Shown in pieces: positions 36,222 through 46,970 of a stretch of DNA of 64,000 bases. The notes beneath the pieces were generated by a model. It made no database searches. It was not told the origin of the DNA and saw only the letters and a program-made list of their open reading frames with translations. Within the stretch, counting starts at the first letter, position 1. Every line of letters starts with the position of its first letter. The stretch is from NCBI GenBank assembly GCA_963707665.1, contig CAVPQU010000009.1, positions 62,001 through 126,000 of the forward strand, written 5' to 3'. Source of the DNA: DATJCV01 sp963707665 (lineage in GTDB: Bacteria; Pseudomonadota; Gammaproteobacteria; Burkholderiales; Burkholderiaceae_D). A program made the position numbers and the translations under genes.

Positions 36222-36590
36222 TTACGCAGCCGGGGCTTCGCTGCGATGGCTCTTGGCGGCGTCTTCCTTCTGCACCGCCTTCATCATCGGCGATGGTGCC
36301 GTTTCAGCCTTCTTCATCTTGACAGTCAGATGACGCAGAATGGCATCGTTAAATTTGAAGTTGGTTTCGATTTCCAGCAGCGTCTCGGCATCGCACTCGA
36401 TATTCAGGCAAACATAGTGCGCCTTGGCGAGTTTCTGGATCATGTAGGCCATTTGGCGTCGGCCCCAATCTTCGACGCGATGAATCTGGCCGCCGCGCGC
36501 AGTAACCACGCCCTTGTAGCGTTCGATCATCGCGGGCACCTGCTCGCTTTGGTCCGGATGGACAATAAATACGATTTCATAATGACGCAT
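36222..36590 (-). CDS. rpsF: 30S ribosomal protein S6
   Basis: 122 residues. MRHYEIVFIVHPDQSEQVPAM, GGQIHRVEDWGRRQMAYMIQK and HYVCLNIECDAETLLEIE are the S6 ferredoxin-like fold. The C terminus is a charged/Ala-rich tail. First gene of the operon rpsF-priB-rpsR-rplI. Its upstream 230 bp run up to the divergent lexA promoter. Confidence 0.98.
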   Translation of the reverse strand: MRHYEIVFIVHPDQSEQVPAMIERYKGVVTARGGQIHRVEDWGRRQMAYMIQKLAKAHYVCLNIECDAETLLEIETNFKFNDAILRHLTVKMKKAETAPSPMMKAVQKEDAAKSHRSEAPAA

Positions 36591-36773
36591 AAAAACTCCT
36601 TTTGGACGGATCTAAAAAATCGCCCACCCCGGCGTCAAGACAGGTGTGGGAAGAGGAAAACCCAGCATGATACGCCGGAATACGAAAACACTCAATGCGT
36701 TCAATAGCTTATGGCGGCCAGAACCGATTTAATTAGCTGCTCAGGGGGCGGTGCGCTTGCATTTCCACAACAA

Positions 36774-36789
36774 CTGTATAAAAATACAG
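36774..36789. promoter_or_regulatory. LexA (SOS) box upstream of lexA
   Basis: CTGTATAAAAATACAG matches the LexA consensus CTGT-N8-ACAG and is a near-perfect dyad. It lies 30-50 bp before the lexA start, so lexA is autoregulated and induced by DNA damage as in other proteobacteria. Confidence 0.9.
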
Positions 36790-36828
36790 CCTGTTCATAA
36801 CCCCAGCGTCGCCCGCGCCATGACCCCC

Positions 36829-37485
36829 ATGCTCAAGCTGACCGCCCGCCAACAGCAAATCCTCGATCTGATCGGCAGTGCAATCGACAACACCGGCTTT
36901 CCTCCAACCCGGGCCGAAATTGCTGCCGAACTCGGCTTCCGCTCCGCCAATGCCGCCGAAGAGCATTTGCAGGCACTGGCGCGCAAGGGCGCAATCGAAA
37001 TTTCGCCCGGCACTTCGCGCGGCATTCGCCTGCTCGATGGCGAACACGGTAACCGCCCGATGCGCGGCCAGATGGCGCTACCGCACCCGGCACTGATGCA
37101 ATTAAGCCTGCCGCTGGTTGGCCGGGTCGCCGCCGGCTCGCCAATCCTGGCGCAGGAACATATCGAGGCGACCTATCAAGTCGACCCGGCCTTGTTTTCA
37201 GGAAAACCAGATTACCTGCTGAAGGTGCGCGGCATGTCGATGCGCGATGCCGGCATCCTGGATGGCGACCTGTTGGCGGTAAAAAAAGTCGATAGCGTCA
37301 AGAACGGCCAGATCATCGTCGCTCGTCTGGGCGACGACGTGACCGTAAAACGCTACCGCAAAGCCGGCGCGATGATCGAATTGCTGCCGGAAAACCCGGA
37401 TTTCGAGCCGATTCGCGTGCTGCCGGAACATGGCGATTTTGCGCTGGAAGGATTGGCGGTCGGACTAGTGCGCAACTGGCGCTGA
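36829..37485 (+). CDS. lexA: LexA repressor / SOS autoprotease
   Basis: 218 residues from the ATG at 36829. An N-terminal winged helix is present (KLTARQQQILDLIGSAIDNTG, FPPTRAEIAAELGFRSANAAEE). The cleavage site Ala-Gly is in VGRVAAGSPILA, the catalytic Ser in VRGMSMRDAGILDGDLL and the Lys in ARLGDDVTVKRYRK. An ATG nine bases upstream (36820) is in frame; I prefer the later one because homologues begin MxKLTARQ, though neither has a clear ribosome site. The SOS box lies at 36774-36789. Confidence 0.95.
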   Translation: MLKLTARQQQILDLIGSAIDNTGFPPTRAEIAAELGFRSANAAEEHLQALARKGAIEISPGTSRGIRLLDGEHGNRPMRGQMALPHPALMQLSLPLVGRVAAGSPILAQEHIEATYQVDPALFSGKPDYLLKVRGMSMRDAGILDGDLLAVKKVDSVKNGQIIVARLGDDVTVKRYRKAGAMIELLPENPDFEPIRVLPEHGDFALEGLAVGLVRNWR

Positions 37486-37521
37486 AGCCGGCGGCATACG
37501 CTCTCGCAGCGGCGATGCGAT

Positions 37522-38280
37522 TCAATCCGAACGGCTACGCAAAATCTGTCGGGCGATGCCGCGCAGAATATTGACCTCTTCGGTTTCCAGACCGGTGCGA
37601 CCAAACAAGCGTTTCAGACGCGGCATCAGTTTTTTCGGATTGTCGGCGTCGAGAAAATCAATCGCGGCCAGCGCTTGCTCCAGATGTGCAAACATGCCTT
37701 CGATCTCGAGCACGCCGGCAGCGACGCCGTGAAATCCGACTGCACTGTTTTCCGGCGCGTCGTCCTGTGCCGCGACCCGGCATTCATAGGCCAGCACCTG
37801 CACCGCCTGCGCCAGGTTCAGAGAGGAATAATTCGGGTTGGCCGGGATATTGATCAGCACGTTGCAGTTTTCCACCGCCTGATTGGGCAATCCGAACCGC
37901 TCATTGCCGAAAATCAGCGCGGCGTTCAGGTTGCCCTGTGCCGCCAGTTGCCCGGCCAGTTCGCGTGGCGCCAGCACCGGTGGTGAAAATTCACGCAATC
38001 GCGCGCTGACTGCGGCAGCAAAGTTGCAGCCATTCACCGCTTCATCGATCGAGCCAACCGTACGCGCTGCCGCCAGGATATCCTGCGCACCGCTGGCAAA
38101 CGCCACCGCCTCGTCGTGTTCGGTCGCGTTCGGTACACGCGGATTGACCAATACCAGTTGAGAAAAACCCATCGTCTTCATGGCGCGCGCCGCCGCACCG
38201 ATATTACCGGGGCGGCTGGTTTCGACCAGCACGAAGCGCAGGCGATCAAACACGGACGTGGGGTTTTGCAGCAGGTTCAT
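37522..38280 (-). CDS. trmJ: tRNA (cytidine/uridine-32-2'-O)-methyltransferase TrmJ
   Basis: 252 residues, SPOUT-class enzyme using S-adenosylmethionine to methylate ribose 32 of certain tRNAs. RFVLVETSRPGNIGAAARAMK, LVLVNPRVP, LIFGNERFGLPNQAVENCNV and IPANPNYSSLNLAQAVQVLAY form the trefoil-knot motifs. It is divergent from suhB. Length is normal. Confidence 0.93.
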   Translation of the reverse strand: MNLLQNPTSVFDRLRFVLVETSRPGNIGAAARAMKTMGFSQLVLVNPRVPNATEHDEAVAFASGAQDILAAARTVGSIDEAVNGCNFAAAVSARLREFSPPVLAPRELAGQLAAQGNLNAALIFGNERFGLPNQAVENCNVLINIPANPNYSSLNLAQAVQVLAYECRVAAQDDAPENSAVGFHGVAAGVLEIEGMFAHLEQALAAIDFLDADNPKKLMPRLKRLFGRTGLETEEVNILRGIARQILRSRSD

Positions 38281-38429
38281 TTAGAATAGCGCCATTGCGC
38301 GGTGCGGACGAGACAGGCGAAATTATTTTTGGCCGTAGTGTGTCCGTTGGTCACCGCCTTGCTCATTATTCATCCAGGACATGCACCACTGCGCAACTTG
38401 CGCGGCGTCGCCATTTTAACGGAATCCCC

Positions 38430-39221
38430 ATGCATCCCATGCTCAATACGGCGATCAAGGCTGCGCGCCGCGCCGCCACCGTCATCAACCGCGCTTCATT
38501 CGACGTTGATCTGCTGAAGGTCACCAAGAAACAGCATAATGATTTTGTCACTGAAGTCGACCAGGCGGCGGAAGCCGCGATCATCAGCGTGCTCGGCGGC
38601 GCCTACCCGGATCACGCTTTCCTGGCAGAAGAGTCGGGGGCCTCGGCCAATCTGCACGACGACCATGAATATGTCTGGATCATCGATCCGCTCGACGGCA
38701 CCACCAATTTCATCCACGGCTTCCCGCAATATTGCGTCTCGATCGCGCTGCAGTACCGCGGCCAGATCACCCAGGCAGTGGTGTACGACCCAACCCGCAA
38801 CGACCTGTTTACCGCCACCAAGGGTGCCGGCGCCTACCTGAACGACAAGCGCATCCGGGTTAGCCGGCGCGACAAACTGGCGGATGCCTTGATCGGCACC
38901 GGTTTTCCGTTTCGCGACCTGGACGGCCTGGACGAATACCTACAGATGTTCAAGATCATGACTCAAAATTGCGCCGGCATGCGCCGCCCGGGTGCCGCCG
39001 CGCTGGACCTGGCCTATGTCGCCGCCGGCCGCCTGGACGGTTTTTTTGAAAAAACGCTGAAGCCGTGGGACATCGCCGCCGGTTCGCTGCTGATTACCGA
39101 AGCCGGCGGCTTGATCGGCACGTTTTCCGGCGACTCAGACTATCTGCACAAGGGCGACGTGCTGGCAGGCAGTCCCAAGGTGTTTGCGCAGATGGTGACC
39201 CTGCTGAGCCCATTCAAATAA
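38430..39221 (+). CDS. suhB: Inositol-1-monophosphatase family protein SuhB
   Basis: 263 residues from the ATG at 38430. The lithium-sensitive phosphatase fold is shown by FLAEESG, WIIDPLDGTTNFIHGFPQYCV (metal-binding DPLDGT) and LKPWDIAAGSLLITEAGG (second metal motif WDxAAG). In E. coli SuhB also binds RNA polymerase in rRNA antitermination complexes; that role is plausible here but not visible. Upstream in-frame codons to 38295 are outside family similarity. Confidence 0.93.
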   Translation: MHPMLNTAIKAARRAATVINRASFDVDLLKVTKKQHNDFVTEVDQAAEAAIISVLGGAYPDHAFLAEESGASANLHDDHEYVWIIDPLDGTTNFIHGFPQYCVSIALQYRGQITQAVVYDPTRNDLFTATKGAGAYLNDKRIRVSRRDKLADALIGTGFPFRDLDGLDEYLQMFKIMTQNCAGMRRPGAAALDLAYVAAGRLDGFFEKTLKPWDIAAGSLLITEAGGLIGTFSGDSDYLHKGDVLAGSPKVFAQMVTLLSPFK

Positions 39222-39412
39222 AAAATTACCGCGACGGCCGGCAAGTCGTTGCGCAATAAACTACCGCCCCGCACTGGCACTGTTATACTGCGCCGGTGCG
39301 GCACATTCTCCAGTCACCTTGCCGCTGTCTATTTCGACCTCCGCATTCCAATTCGTTTGCCTGCGACTGGCGCCCTTCGCGGCGACAGGCCGATGTTTTC
39401 CATTGAGTACAC

Positions 39413-40735
<1,323 letters not shown>

Positions 40736-40758
40736 GCGGTATCCGTTTGACCTCCCTT

Positions 40759-40788
40759 GTCTGGCGCTGCGGCGCCAGACTTGTTTTT
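40759..40788 (+). terminator. Terminator after rhlE
   Basis: GTCTGGCGC-TGCG-GCGCCAGAC followed by TTGTTTTT: a perfect nine-base stem with a tetraloop and T-rich tail. Confidence 0.85.
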
Positions 40789-41029
40789 GACCCACCAAAA
40801 ATCAGTCTGGGCTGCTAGCCGTCACTGTTGCAAGCTCGCAAGGGTGACCGTAATACTTTTCGCGTCGCGCCCTTCCCAGCCGTCTGAAATCGGCCACGCG
40901 CCGGTCATGCCCGTGACGTGGCGCTCTCTTGTTACTGCAATCGCCACACCGCTTGCTCCATATCAATAAGTCGATCACATAGAGCCGCAAAATTTCCTTG
41001 CTGGCCAAAAACGATACACGGGAGCGATC

Positions 41030-41173
41030 ATGCGAGAAGACAATATTGCATTCAAAAAGAAACTGCACGAATCCAGAATCCGGACCGCGAGGCGCGTCAA
41101 TCTGCAGCGAGCCAGCGGCTTGGTGGCGCTTGGGGCCAGCTTGGTCATGCTGTACATCCACTACCTGCACTAG
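41030..41173 (+). CDS. Small single-helix membrane protein (47 residues)
   Basis: An ATG preceded by GGGAG seven bases upstream opens a 47-codon frame: a basic, hydrophilic N-terminal half (MREDNIAFKKKLHESRIRTA, RRVNLQRA) followed by one hydrophobic stretch SGLVALGASLVMLYIHYLH ending at the stop. The good ribosome site and the clean charged/hydrophobic layout make it likely real, probably a small inner-membrane protein with N-in topology. I do not recognise a family. Element copy 7 starts 38 bp after its stop. Confidence 0.55.
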   Translation: MREDNIAFKKKLHESRIRTARRVNLQRASGLVALGASLVMLYIHYLH

Positions 41174-41210
41174 CAGCCCATTGGTGTTTGTCGGCAGCAT
41201 ATGATTTCAT

Positions 41211-41270
41211 ATACTACCCACCCCTACTCCGTTTTTCGCCGTTGAAATATATATTATTTCAATATACTCC
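41211..41270 (-). repeat. 60-bp GGAGTAT-paired interspersed element, copy 7
   Basis: On the minus strand it starts GGAGTAT (41264-41270) and ends GTAGTAT (41211-41217), with GTAT cores 53 bp apart and core ATTTCAACGGCG. It is flanked by AT-rich DNA in a 330-bp intergenic region that otherwise shows nothing I can name. Confidence 0.6.
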
Positions 41271-41504
41271 TTGACATCGCGTTCAATCCCTCGACACTGC
41301 AAACAATTTGAGTTGGGCATACGCTGCTCCAGCGTTCCCGTCCGAGCCGAACCCGATGTCATTGCGCAGTGCTGCGTGGGACTGCTGCAATGCAAACGTC
41401 GCAATACGAATTTGCGAGCATCCCTAGCCGGCATGAAACTAAATATTCCACGCAGAATCAGAACAGGCTACAGCGAAATATTTCCTATTGACAAAGGCGT
41501 AACA

Positions 41505-41756
41505 ATGAATCAGAAGCATGACGAAAGTAAAAGTGATGGCAAGAAATCCAATTTCCTTACCCGGTTGACAAGCAACTGTTCCGCTCCACTGACACAAGTG
41601 GCGTTGATGGCAACCAGTTGCTGGCTGATCGTGACTGGACTGAAAGGTCTGGCTGGATTTCCGGTCAACCAGGCTACCGCTGCCGGCGATTTGGTCGGCA
41701 TCCTGATCGTCATCGGTGCAGCACGCTGGTTCAAGGCACGCTCCGGCACCAAGTAA
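41505..41756 (+). CDS. Small membrane protein (83 residues), hypothetical
   Basis: The ATG at 41505 has AAAGG upstream. A hydrophilic start (MNQKHDESKSDGKKSNFLTR) is followed by two hydrophobic helices: PLTQVALMATSCWLIVTGLK and AAGDLVGILIVIGAARWF, and a short basic tail. The frame stays open upstream to 41271 but without conserved-looking sequence. I do not recognise the family; it looks like a small inner-membrane hairpin protein. Confidence 0.5.
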   Translation: MNQKHDESKSDGKKSNFLTRLTSNCSAPLTQVALMATSCWLIVTGLKGLAGFPVNQATAAGDLVGILIVIGAARWFKARSGTK

Positions 41757-41935
41757 AACCTTACCTGCATCGGAGCCGCTATCTCCGCTTCTGCGCACCA
41801 TTAGAAAAATCAAGCCCGGCACACTCCCATTTATTTTATTGCCGTGCTTACATTCTGTTACAGCGGTTACCCCAAGGTGTTGGTCAAGACTGATCGGCTG
41901 GAGTGTAATGAGCGTAATCCACTGTGGGAGTCACC

Positions 41936-42274
41936 ATGAAAAACGTCCGCGCTTTGCTTGTTCCATTTGTCATTGTCAGTGGCGCTGTCCTGTTCGCGCC
42001 GAACGCCATGGCGCGCGACCAGATCGACTGGTCGATCAGCATCGGTTCGCCTGGCTACTATCCGCCGCCACCGCCACCGGTGGTCGTCTACCGCCAGCCC
42101 CCGGTCGTCTATGCGCCACCGCCGTCGGTAGTCCATGTGCCGCGCACGGTCTACCCGATGGTGCCGCCCGGCGTGGTCTACAGTAACCCCGGCTACGTAT
42201 ATCAGTACGGTTATCGCGAACGGCCGTGGCGTGGTGACCGCCATTGGAAAGGACACCGTCGGGACCGCGACTGA
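41936..42274 (+). CDS. Secreted proline/tyrosine-rich small protein
   Basis: 112 residues. The ATG has GGGAG upstream. A cleavable signal peptide (VRALLVPFVIVSGAVLFAPNA, cleavage after AMA) is followed by a low-complexity mature part: SPGYYPPPPPPVVVYRQPP, repeated PPVVYAPPP-type units and a basic end (ERPWRGDRHWKGHRRDRD). Such YPPPPP/PPVVY proteins are common in beta-proteobacteria and are likely periplasmic or surface-associated, with unknown function. Confidence 0.7.
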   Translation: MKNVRALLVPFVIVSGAVLFAPNAMARDQIDWSISIGSPGYYPPPPPPVVVYRQPPVVYAPPPSVVHVPRTVYPMVPPGVVYSNPGYVYQYGYRERPWRGDRHWKGHRRDRD

Positions 42275-42433
42275 TGGTCTGAAGCGGCAGGCGCTACCGG
42301 CTCAAATAAAGGTATCGGTTATAATCGCGCAGCATCGCCGGCAAGGCGATCAGGCAAACCAATCCAAGGGTTAGACCAGGTCTAGCCCTTTGTCGTTTAA
42401 AGGCAAGCGGCCGACTTCGCTTGAACTGTTTCC

Positions 42434-44109
42434 ATGCAAGAACACACAACCAGCCTTTCCAGCGCCGAAACGGCGCCCCTGTCACTCGCGACCGAGATGG
42501 CGCCACAGCGCGAGACGGCGCGTGAAGTGGCACGCCGCCGCACCTTCGGCATCATCTCCCACCCGGACGCCGGCAAGACCACGCTGACCGAAAAACTGCT
42601 GCTGTTCTCCGGCGCGATCCAGCTGGCCGGCACCGTCAAGGGCCGCAAGAGCGGCCGCCATGCCACCTCGGACTGGATGGACATCGAAAAGCAGCGCGGC
42701 ATTTCGGTCGCCAGTTCGGTGATGCAGTTCGAGTACCGCGACCACGTCGTCAACCTGCTCGACACCCCGGGCCACCAGGACTTTTCGGAAGACACCTACC
42801 GCGTGCTGACCGCGGTCGACTCGGCGCTGATGGTGATCGACGCCGCCAAGGGCGTCGAAGAGCAGACCATCAAGCTGCTGAATGTCTGCCGCATGCGCAA
42901 CACGCCGATCGTCACCTTCATGAACAAGATGGACCGCGAAACCCGCGATCCGCTGGAACTGCTGGATGAAGTCGAATCGGTGCTGAAGATCGCATGCGCG
43001 CCGGTGACCTGGCCGATCGGCATGGGCAAGAACTTCCGCGGCGTGTACCACCTGCTGCGCGACGAAATCATGCTGTTCGCGGCCGGCGATGAGAATGCCG
43101 ACCAGGAGCTTCGAAGTCATCAAGGGCATCGACAATCCGCGCCTGGCGGAGATGTTCCCGCTCGAGATCGAGCAGCTGAAGATGGAAGTGGAGCTGGTGC
43201 ATGGCGCCTCGCACCCGTTCGACCTCGACGCGTATCCTGGCCGGCATGCAGACGCCGGTGTTCTTCGGCTCGGCGATCAACAACTTCGGCGTGCGCGAAA
43301 TCCTGACCGCGCTGATCGACTGGGCGCCGGCGCCGCGCGAGCGCGACGCCACGGTGCGCGCGGTGGCAGCCGGCCGAACCGCGCTTTTCCGGCTTCGTGT
43401 TCAAGATCCAGGCCAACATGGACCCGGCGCACCGCGACCGCATCGCCTTCCTGCGCGTCTGCTCCGGCCGTTTCGAGCGCGGCATGAAGGTCAAGCACCT
43501 GCGCCTGAACCGCGAGATCAAGGTGTCCAGCGTGGTGACCTTCATGGCCTCCAGCCGCGAGCAGGTGGAAGAAGCCTACGCCGGCGACATCATCGGCCTG
43601 CCGAACCACGGCAACATGCAGATCGGCGACAGCTTTTCCGAAGGCGAGATGCTGCAGTTCACCGGCATCCCGTACTTCGCGCCGGACTTTTTCCGCGTCG
43701 GTGCGCATCCGCAATCCGCTCAAGATCAAGCAGTTGCACAAGGGCTTGCAGCAGCTGGGCGAGGAGGGCGCGGTGCAGGTGTTCAAGCCGGTGCACGGCA
43801 GCGACCTGATCCTGGGCGCGGTCGGCGTGCTGCAGTTCGAAGTGGTCGCCAGCCGCCTGCTGAACGAATACGGCGTCGATGCCGTGTTCGAAGGCACCAG
43901 CATCAGCAGCGCGCGCTGGGTATCGTGCGACGACAAGAAGCGTGCTGGCCGATTTCGAAAATCGTCGGCCGGCCACAACGTGGCCTACGATGCCGGCCGG
44001 CAACCTGGCCTACCTGGCGACTTCCGGCGTCAACCTGCGCCTGACCCAGGAACGCTGGCCGAAGCTCACGTTCCACGCCACGCGCGAACACGCGGTGAAA
44101 ATCGCCTGA
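42434..44109 (+). CDS. prfC: Peptide chain release factor 3, frameshifted
   Basis: Translational GTPase that removes RF1/RF2 from the ribosome after termination. The first 225 codons are intact: G1 ISHPDAGKTTLTEKLLLFSG, SDWMDIEKQRGISVASSVMQ, G3 LLDTPGHQDFSEDTYR and G4 FMNKMDRETRDPLEL. After 43110 the frame changes several times (near 43110, 43232, 43375, 43700 and about 43945-44000), while conserved text continues in order: FEVIKGIDNPRLAEMFPLE, GSAINNFGVREILTALIDWA, GFVFKIQANMDPAHRDRIAF and the end LTQERWPKLTFHATREHAV. Repaired length is about 555 residues. Breaks mostly vanish when one base is removed, so sequence error is likeliest. Confidence 0.88.
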
Positions 44110-44123
44110 TTTTTACCGCTGCT

Positions 44124-44993
44124 TCAGGGTGTGCGCTGTGCCGCCATATGGCGGAAATAAGCCAGCAGGTCGTCCAGCGCGGCATCGGACAATACCTGCT
44201 GCGAAAATCCCGGCATGTGGCGCTGCGGCCAGTTGCGCACCGCCGCCGGATCGCGGATCAGATGGCGCAGGAACGGCTCCTGGAGGTACTCAACCGGACT
44301 GAAAGGCCGGTTCAGGTCGGGGCCGAGCGTGGCGTCGCCACCGCCGTTGATTTGATGGCAGGCCGCACAATGCACCGTATATGCCTGCAGGCCGCGCCAT
44401 TCCGGCCCGTCCTTCGCCAGCGCGCGTTGCGGCAACATTTGCGGAAAACGTGCAACCAATGGCTGACTGTCGGCGATGCGGGCAATCTGGTAGGGCCATT
44501 GTTCGGGTGAAATGCCGATTTTTTCCGGAGCGGTCCAGACCAGGTAGTATGGCCCGGCGCTAGGCGCACCGGGTTTCAATGCTGGCCACGGTGCATCTTT
44601 CGCTTCAATTGCCAGCCATGCCTGCGTGTCCCGATTGCCCTGCAACAGGCTGGCGGGAATGGTGGCGGAAAAGCCGTCGGCGGCGGAAAACTTCACGCTT
44701 TCCGTATCGCTCAACCGCGGCAACAGGACCGGTAGCGGAATCGCGTGAAACTGCATTGGCCGCTGGTAGGCGACATCGGCCGCCACCTCGATCCGACGCA
44801 GCGCGGGATGCGCCAGTAACTCGGCCCGGCTGTAGTGCCGTACCTGATTATCGTGCGCGATCTCCAGCTCCGATTCCACCGCCCAGGCCAATCTCGCAGA
44901 CACGCCTGCCAGCAGCAGAAACAGCATCGCCAGCAACCATTGCTTGCCGCCACGCACGTATCTGCAGACAAATGGAGATAGTCCTCGCGTCAT
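44124..44993 (-). CDS. Membrane-anchored c-type cytochrome
   Basis: 289 residues. An N-terminal helix (WLLAMLFLLLAGVSARLAWA) serves as signal or anchor. Residues about 40-180 are an uncharacterised periplasmic domain (HYSRAELLAHPALRRIEVAA, YYLVWTAPEKIGISPEQWPY) that loosely resembles the molybdopterin-like SUOX fold seen in other c-type cytochromes. Residues about 205-285 are a single-heme cytochrome c domain with CAACH (heme CxxCH) and axial Met in HMPGFSQQVLS. It is encoded one base after the DUF2721 gene, so the two are cotranscribed. Probably a small periplasmic electron carrier; partner unknown. Confidence 0.8.
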   Translation of the reverse strand: MTRGLSPFVCRYVRGGKQWLLAMLFLLLAGVSARLAWAVESELEIAHDNQVRHYSRAELLAHPALRRIEVAADVAYQRPMQFHAIPLPVLLPRLSDTESVKFSAADGFSATIPASLLQGNRDTQAWLAIEAKDAPWPALKPGAPSAGPYYLVWTAPEKIGISPEQWPYQIARIADSQPLVARFPQMLPQRALAKDGPEWRGLQAYTVHCAACHQINGGGDATLGPDLNRPFSPVEYLQEPFLRHLIRDPAAVRNWPQRHMPGFSQQVLSDAALDDLLAYFRHMAAQRTP

Positions 44994-44994
44994 T

Positions 44995-45456
44995 TCAGAA
45001 TTCCTGTTGCCGGTCCGCCAGCACGAGTTTGTGCATCCACATGTTGCTGGTCGCGATCAGGATTTCGCGCAACAGGTAGACATAGCTGCCAATCAGGGCC
45101 AGCATCGCCACGATGAACAATCCGGCGATCAGGCGCGACATCTTCAGCGCCAACAGGTCGCCGACAAACAGCGCCACAATCACCAGGCAAATCAGCAGAG
45201 CGCAGGCAGTGCTCAAGGTCACCGCGCGACTGATCAGGTGGGCGCGGCGATATAGAACATCCAGTTCGCCGCGCATTTCGAGTCGTTCCGCATCGCTGCC
45301 GCTGCCCATTCGCTCCTGCACCACACGCGAGCGGTCGATGATGCGCGACAGGCGATTGGTCAGGACCGACAACGTGGCGCCGACGCCGGTCAGCAGGAAA
45401 ACCGGCGCAATCGCCAACTGGATGATATGGCCGACATCACCGATCTCTATTTCCAT
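44995..45456 (-). CDS. DUF2721 membrane protein
   Basis: 153 residues with three hydrophobic segments: VGHIIQLAIAPVFLLTGVGA, AVTLSTACALLICLVIVALF and LIAGLFIVAMLALIGSYVYL. Between them is a conserved basic stretch (LSVLTNRLSRIIDRSRVVQE) typical of DUF2721. Function unknown. Its stop is one base from the start of the cytochrome c gene, which suggests translational coupling. Confidence 0.8.
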   Translation of the reverse strand: MEIEIGDVGHIIQLAIAPVFLLTGVGATLSVLTNRLSRIIDRSRVVQERMGSGSDAERLEMRGELDVLYRRAHLISRAVTLSTACALLICLVIVALFVGDLLALKMSRLIAGLFIVAMLALIGSYVYLLREILIATSNMWMHKLVLADRQQEF

Positions 45457-45833
45457 GCAACCAGGCTCCCGGGTCAGAACAAATTCGCTATTTCATGTCG
45501 GCCGTTCCAGCATCAGGCCGCGAGAAACAATAGTTTAGCAGTTGCCTCCATGCCAAAAGGAGATTGTGCGAAAGCCGCCGGCTACGCCGGAATGTCAGGT
45601 CAATTGTGCCAATCACTTTCGTCGCGGATGTACTGCTGACAGTATTTTCATACCTGCGTTACCGATAAAAATAATCATGTCCGCCATGCCTTCGTCCGTT
45701 GTGCAACTTGCCGGTGCGCGCGTATTTCTTTTGCAACTTTTCCTGTGCGCCGTTTCTGATGCGTAGCAAAAATGTTAAGCTTCCAGACAGATTTTCCGTA
45801 CACAAGAATCTCTTTCCCGGAAAGCTGCACCCA
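45457..45833. other. Divergent intergenic region, DUF2721 / histidine kinase
   Basis: 377 bp. It contains an in-frame upstream ATG of the kinase (45759) and a small GC hairpin near 45580. No RNA gene or copy of the 60-bp element is seen. Confidence 0.35.
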
Positions 45834-46970
45834 ATGACCAACCGATCGGAACCGACCCCCACCCAGTCAGCGTTCGCGCCGTCGGAGGCGTCCGCTTCGG
45901 CGCATAAGGTCAGTGCCTGGCTCTTGTCGAGCTTTCATTCGGCCATGGATGGCATGGTGGTGGCTGACGCCACGCGCCAGATCGTCTTGTTGAACCGCGA
46001 GATGGAGCGCATGTTTGGCTACCCGGCCAAGCGCCTGATCGGCCAGCCGCTGGACGTGCTGTTTTCGATCCTGTCGCAGGCCGATTATTCGCCGCAGATC
46101 CGGGACTGCCTGGCGCTCGGCGATGCGGAACCCGAAGCCAGGGTCAAGCTGGAGTTGCAAGGCGTACGCGCTAATGGCGAGGAATTCCCACTGGACGCAA
46201 GTATTTCCGCGCTGACCACCGAAGGCGAACACTTCCTGGCTTTTGTGTTGCGCGAAAAGACCGTCGATCCCGCAGCCGGAGAAGCCGCGGCGCCGGCGCA
46301 CGCACTGCTGCAGAGCCTGAGCGCCTCGAGCCACCAGGCCAACGAAGTGGAGCGGCGGCGTTTTTCACGCGAGTTGTATGACGATCTCGGCCAAAATCTG
46401 AGCGTACTAAAGCTGGACCTGGACTGGCTGCAAAATGGCTGCACCGACACCGGCCCGCAGTTCCATGCGCGCGTGGCCCATATGCAAACGGTACTCGACA
46501 GCATCATCGTCCATACCAAGAGCATCGCCTCGGCCTTGCGTCCGCCATTACTGGATGATTTCGGACTGGTAGCGGCACTGAAATGGGCTAGCGAACGCTT
46601 TCAGAAAAAAACCGGAATCCAGTGCTCCTTGCAAAGCGGAGAATTCGCCACTGCGATCGGCGACCCGCACGAGTCGGTGATTTTTCGCGTGGTTCAGGAA
46701 GGACTATTGAACATCGAGCGGCACGCGGGTGCCAGCCACGTCAATCTCGCCCTTTGGCGCGCTGAAGACAAGCTGCACGTGCTGTTGCGTGACAATGGCA
46801 GCGGCATGGCGCCGCTCAGCCGCAACAAGCCAGGCTGCTTCGGCCTGGTCGCAATGCAGCAGCGGGTATATTCGCTTGGCGGCAAAATCGAGATCGCCAA
46901 CATCCAGCCGTCCGGAGTCGAAATTCACGCCTCGATCCCGCTCGAACCGACTAGCGAGGAAGCAGCATGA
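45834..46970 (+). CDS. PAS-containing NarL-type sensor histidine kinase with Tyr at the phospho-acceptor position
   Basis: 378 residues from the ATG at 45834 (GGAAAG upstream). It has no membrane helix, so it is cytoplasmic. Residues about 25-145 are a PAS domain (AMDGMVVADATRQIVLLNREM, ERMFGYPAKRLIGQPLDVLF). Residues about 165-235 are a HisKA_3 dimerisation domain, but the motif normally RELHDxLGQ reads RELYDDLGQ: the phospho-accepting His is Tyr (codon TAT). The ATPase domain looks intact (FRVVQEGLLNIERHA, LRDNGSGM, FGLVAMQQRVYSLGG). It overlaps the response regulator by four bases. It is either a degenerate kinase or carries a single-base C-to-T difference. Confidence 0.88.
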   Translation: MTNRSEPTPTQSAFAPSEASASAHKVSAWLLSSFHSAMDGMVVADATRQIVLLNREMERMFGYPAKRLIGQPLDVLFSILSQADYSPQIRDCLALGDAEPEARVKLELQGVRANGEEFPLDASISALTTEGEHFLAFVLREKTVDPAAGEAAAPAHALLQSLSASSHQANEVERRRFSRELYDDLGQNLSVLKLDLDWLQNGCTDTGPQFHARVAHMQTVLDSIIVHTKSIASALRPPLLDDFGLVAALKWASERFQKKTGIQCSLQSGEFATAIGDPHESVIFRVVQEGLLNIERHAGASHVNLALWRAEDKLHVLLRDNGSGMAPLSRNKPGCFGLVAMQQRVYSLGGKIEIANIQPSGVEIHASIPLEPTSEEAA

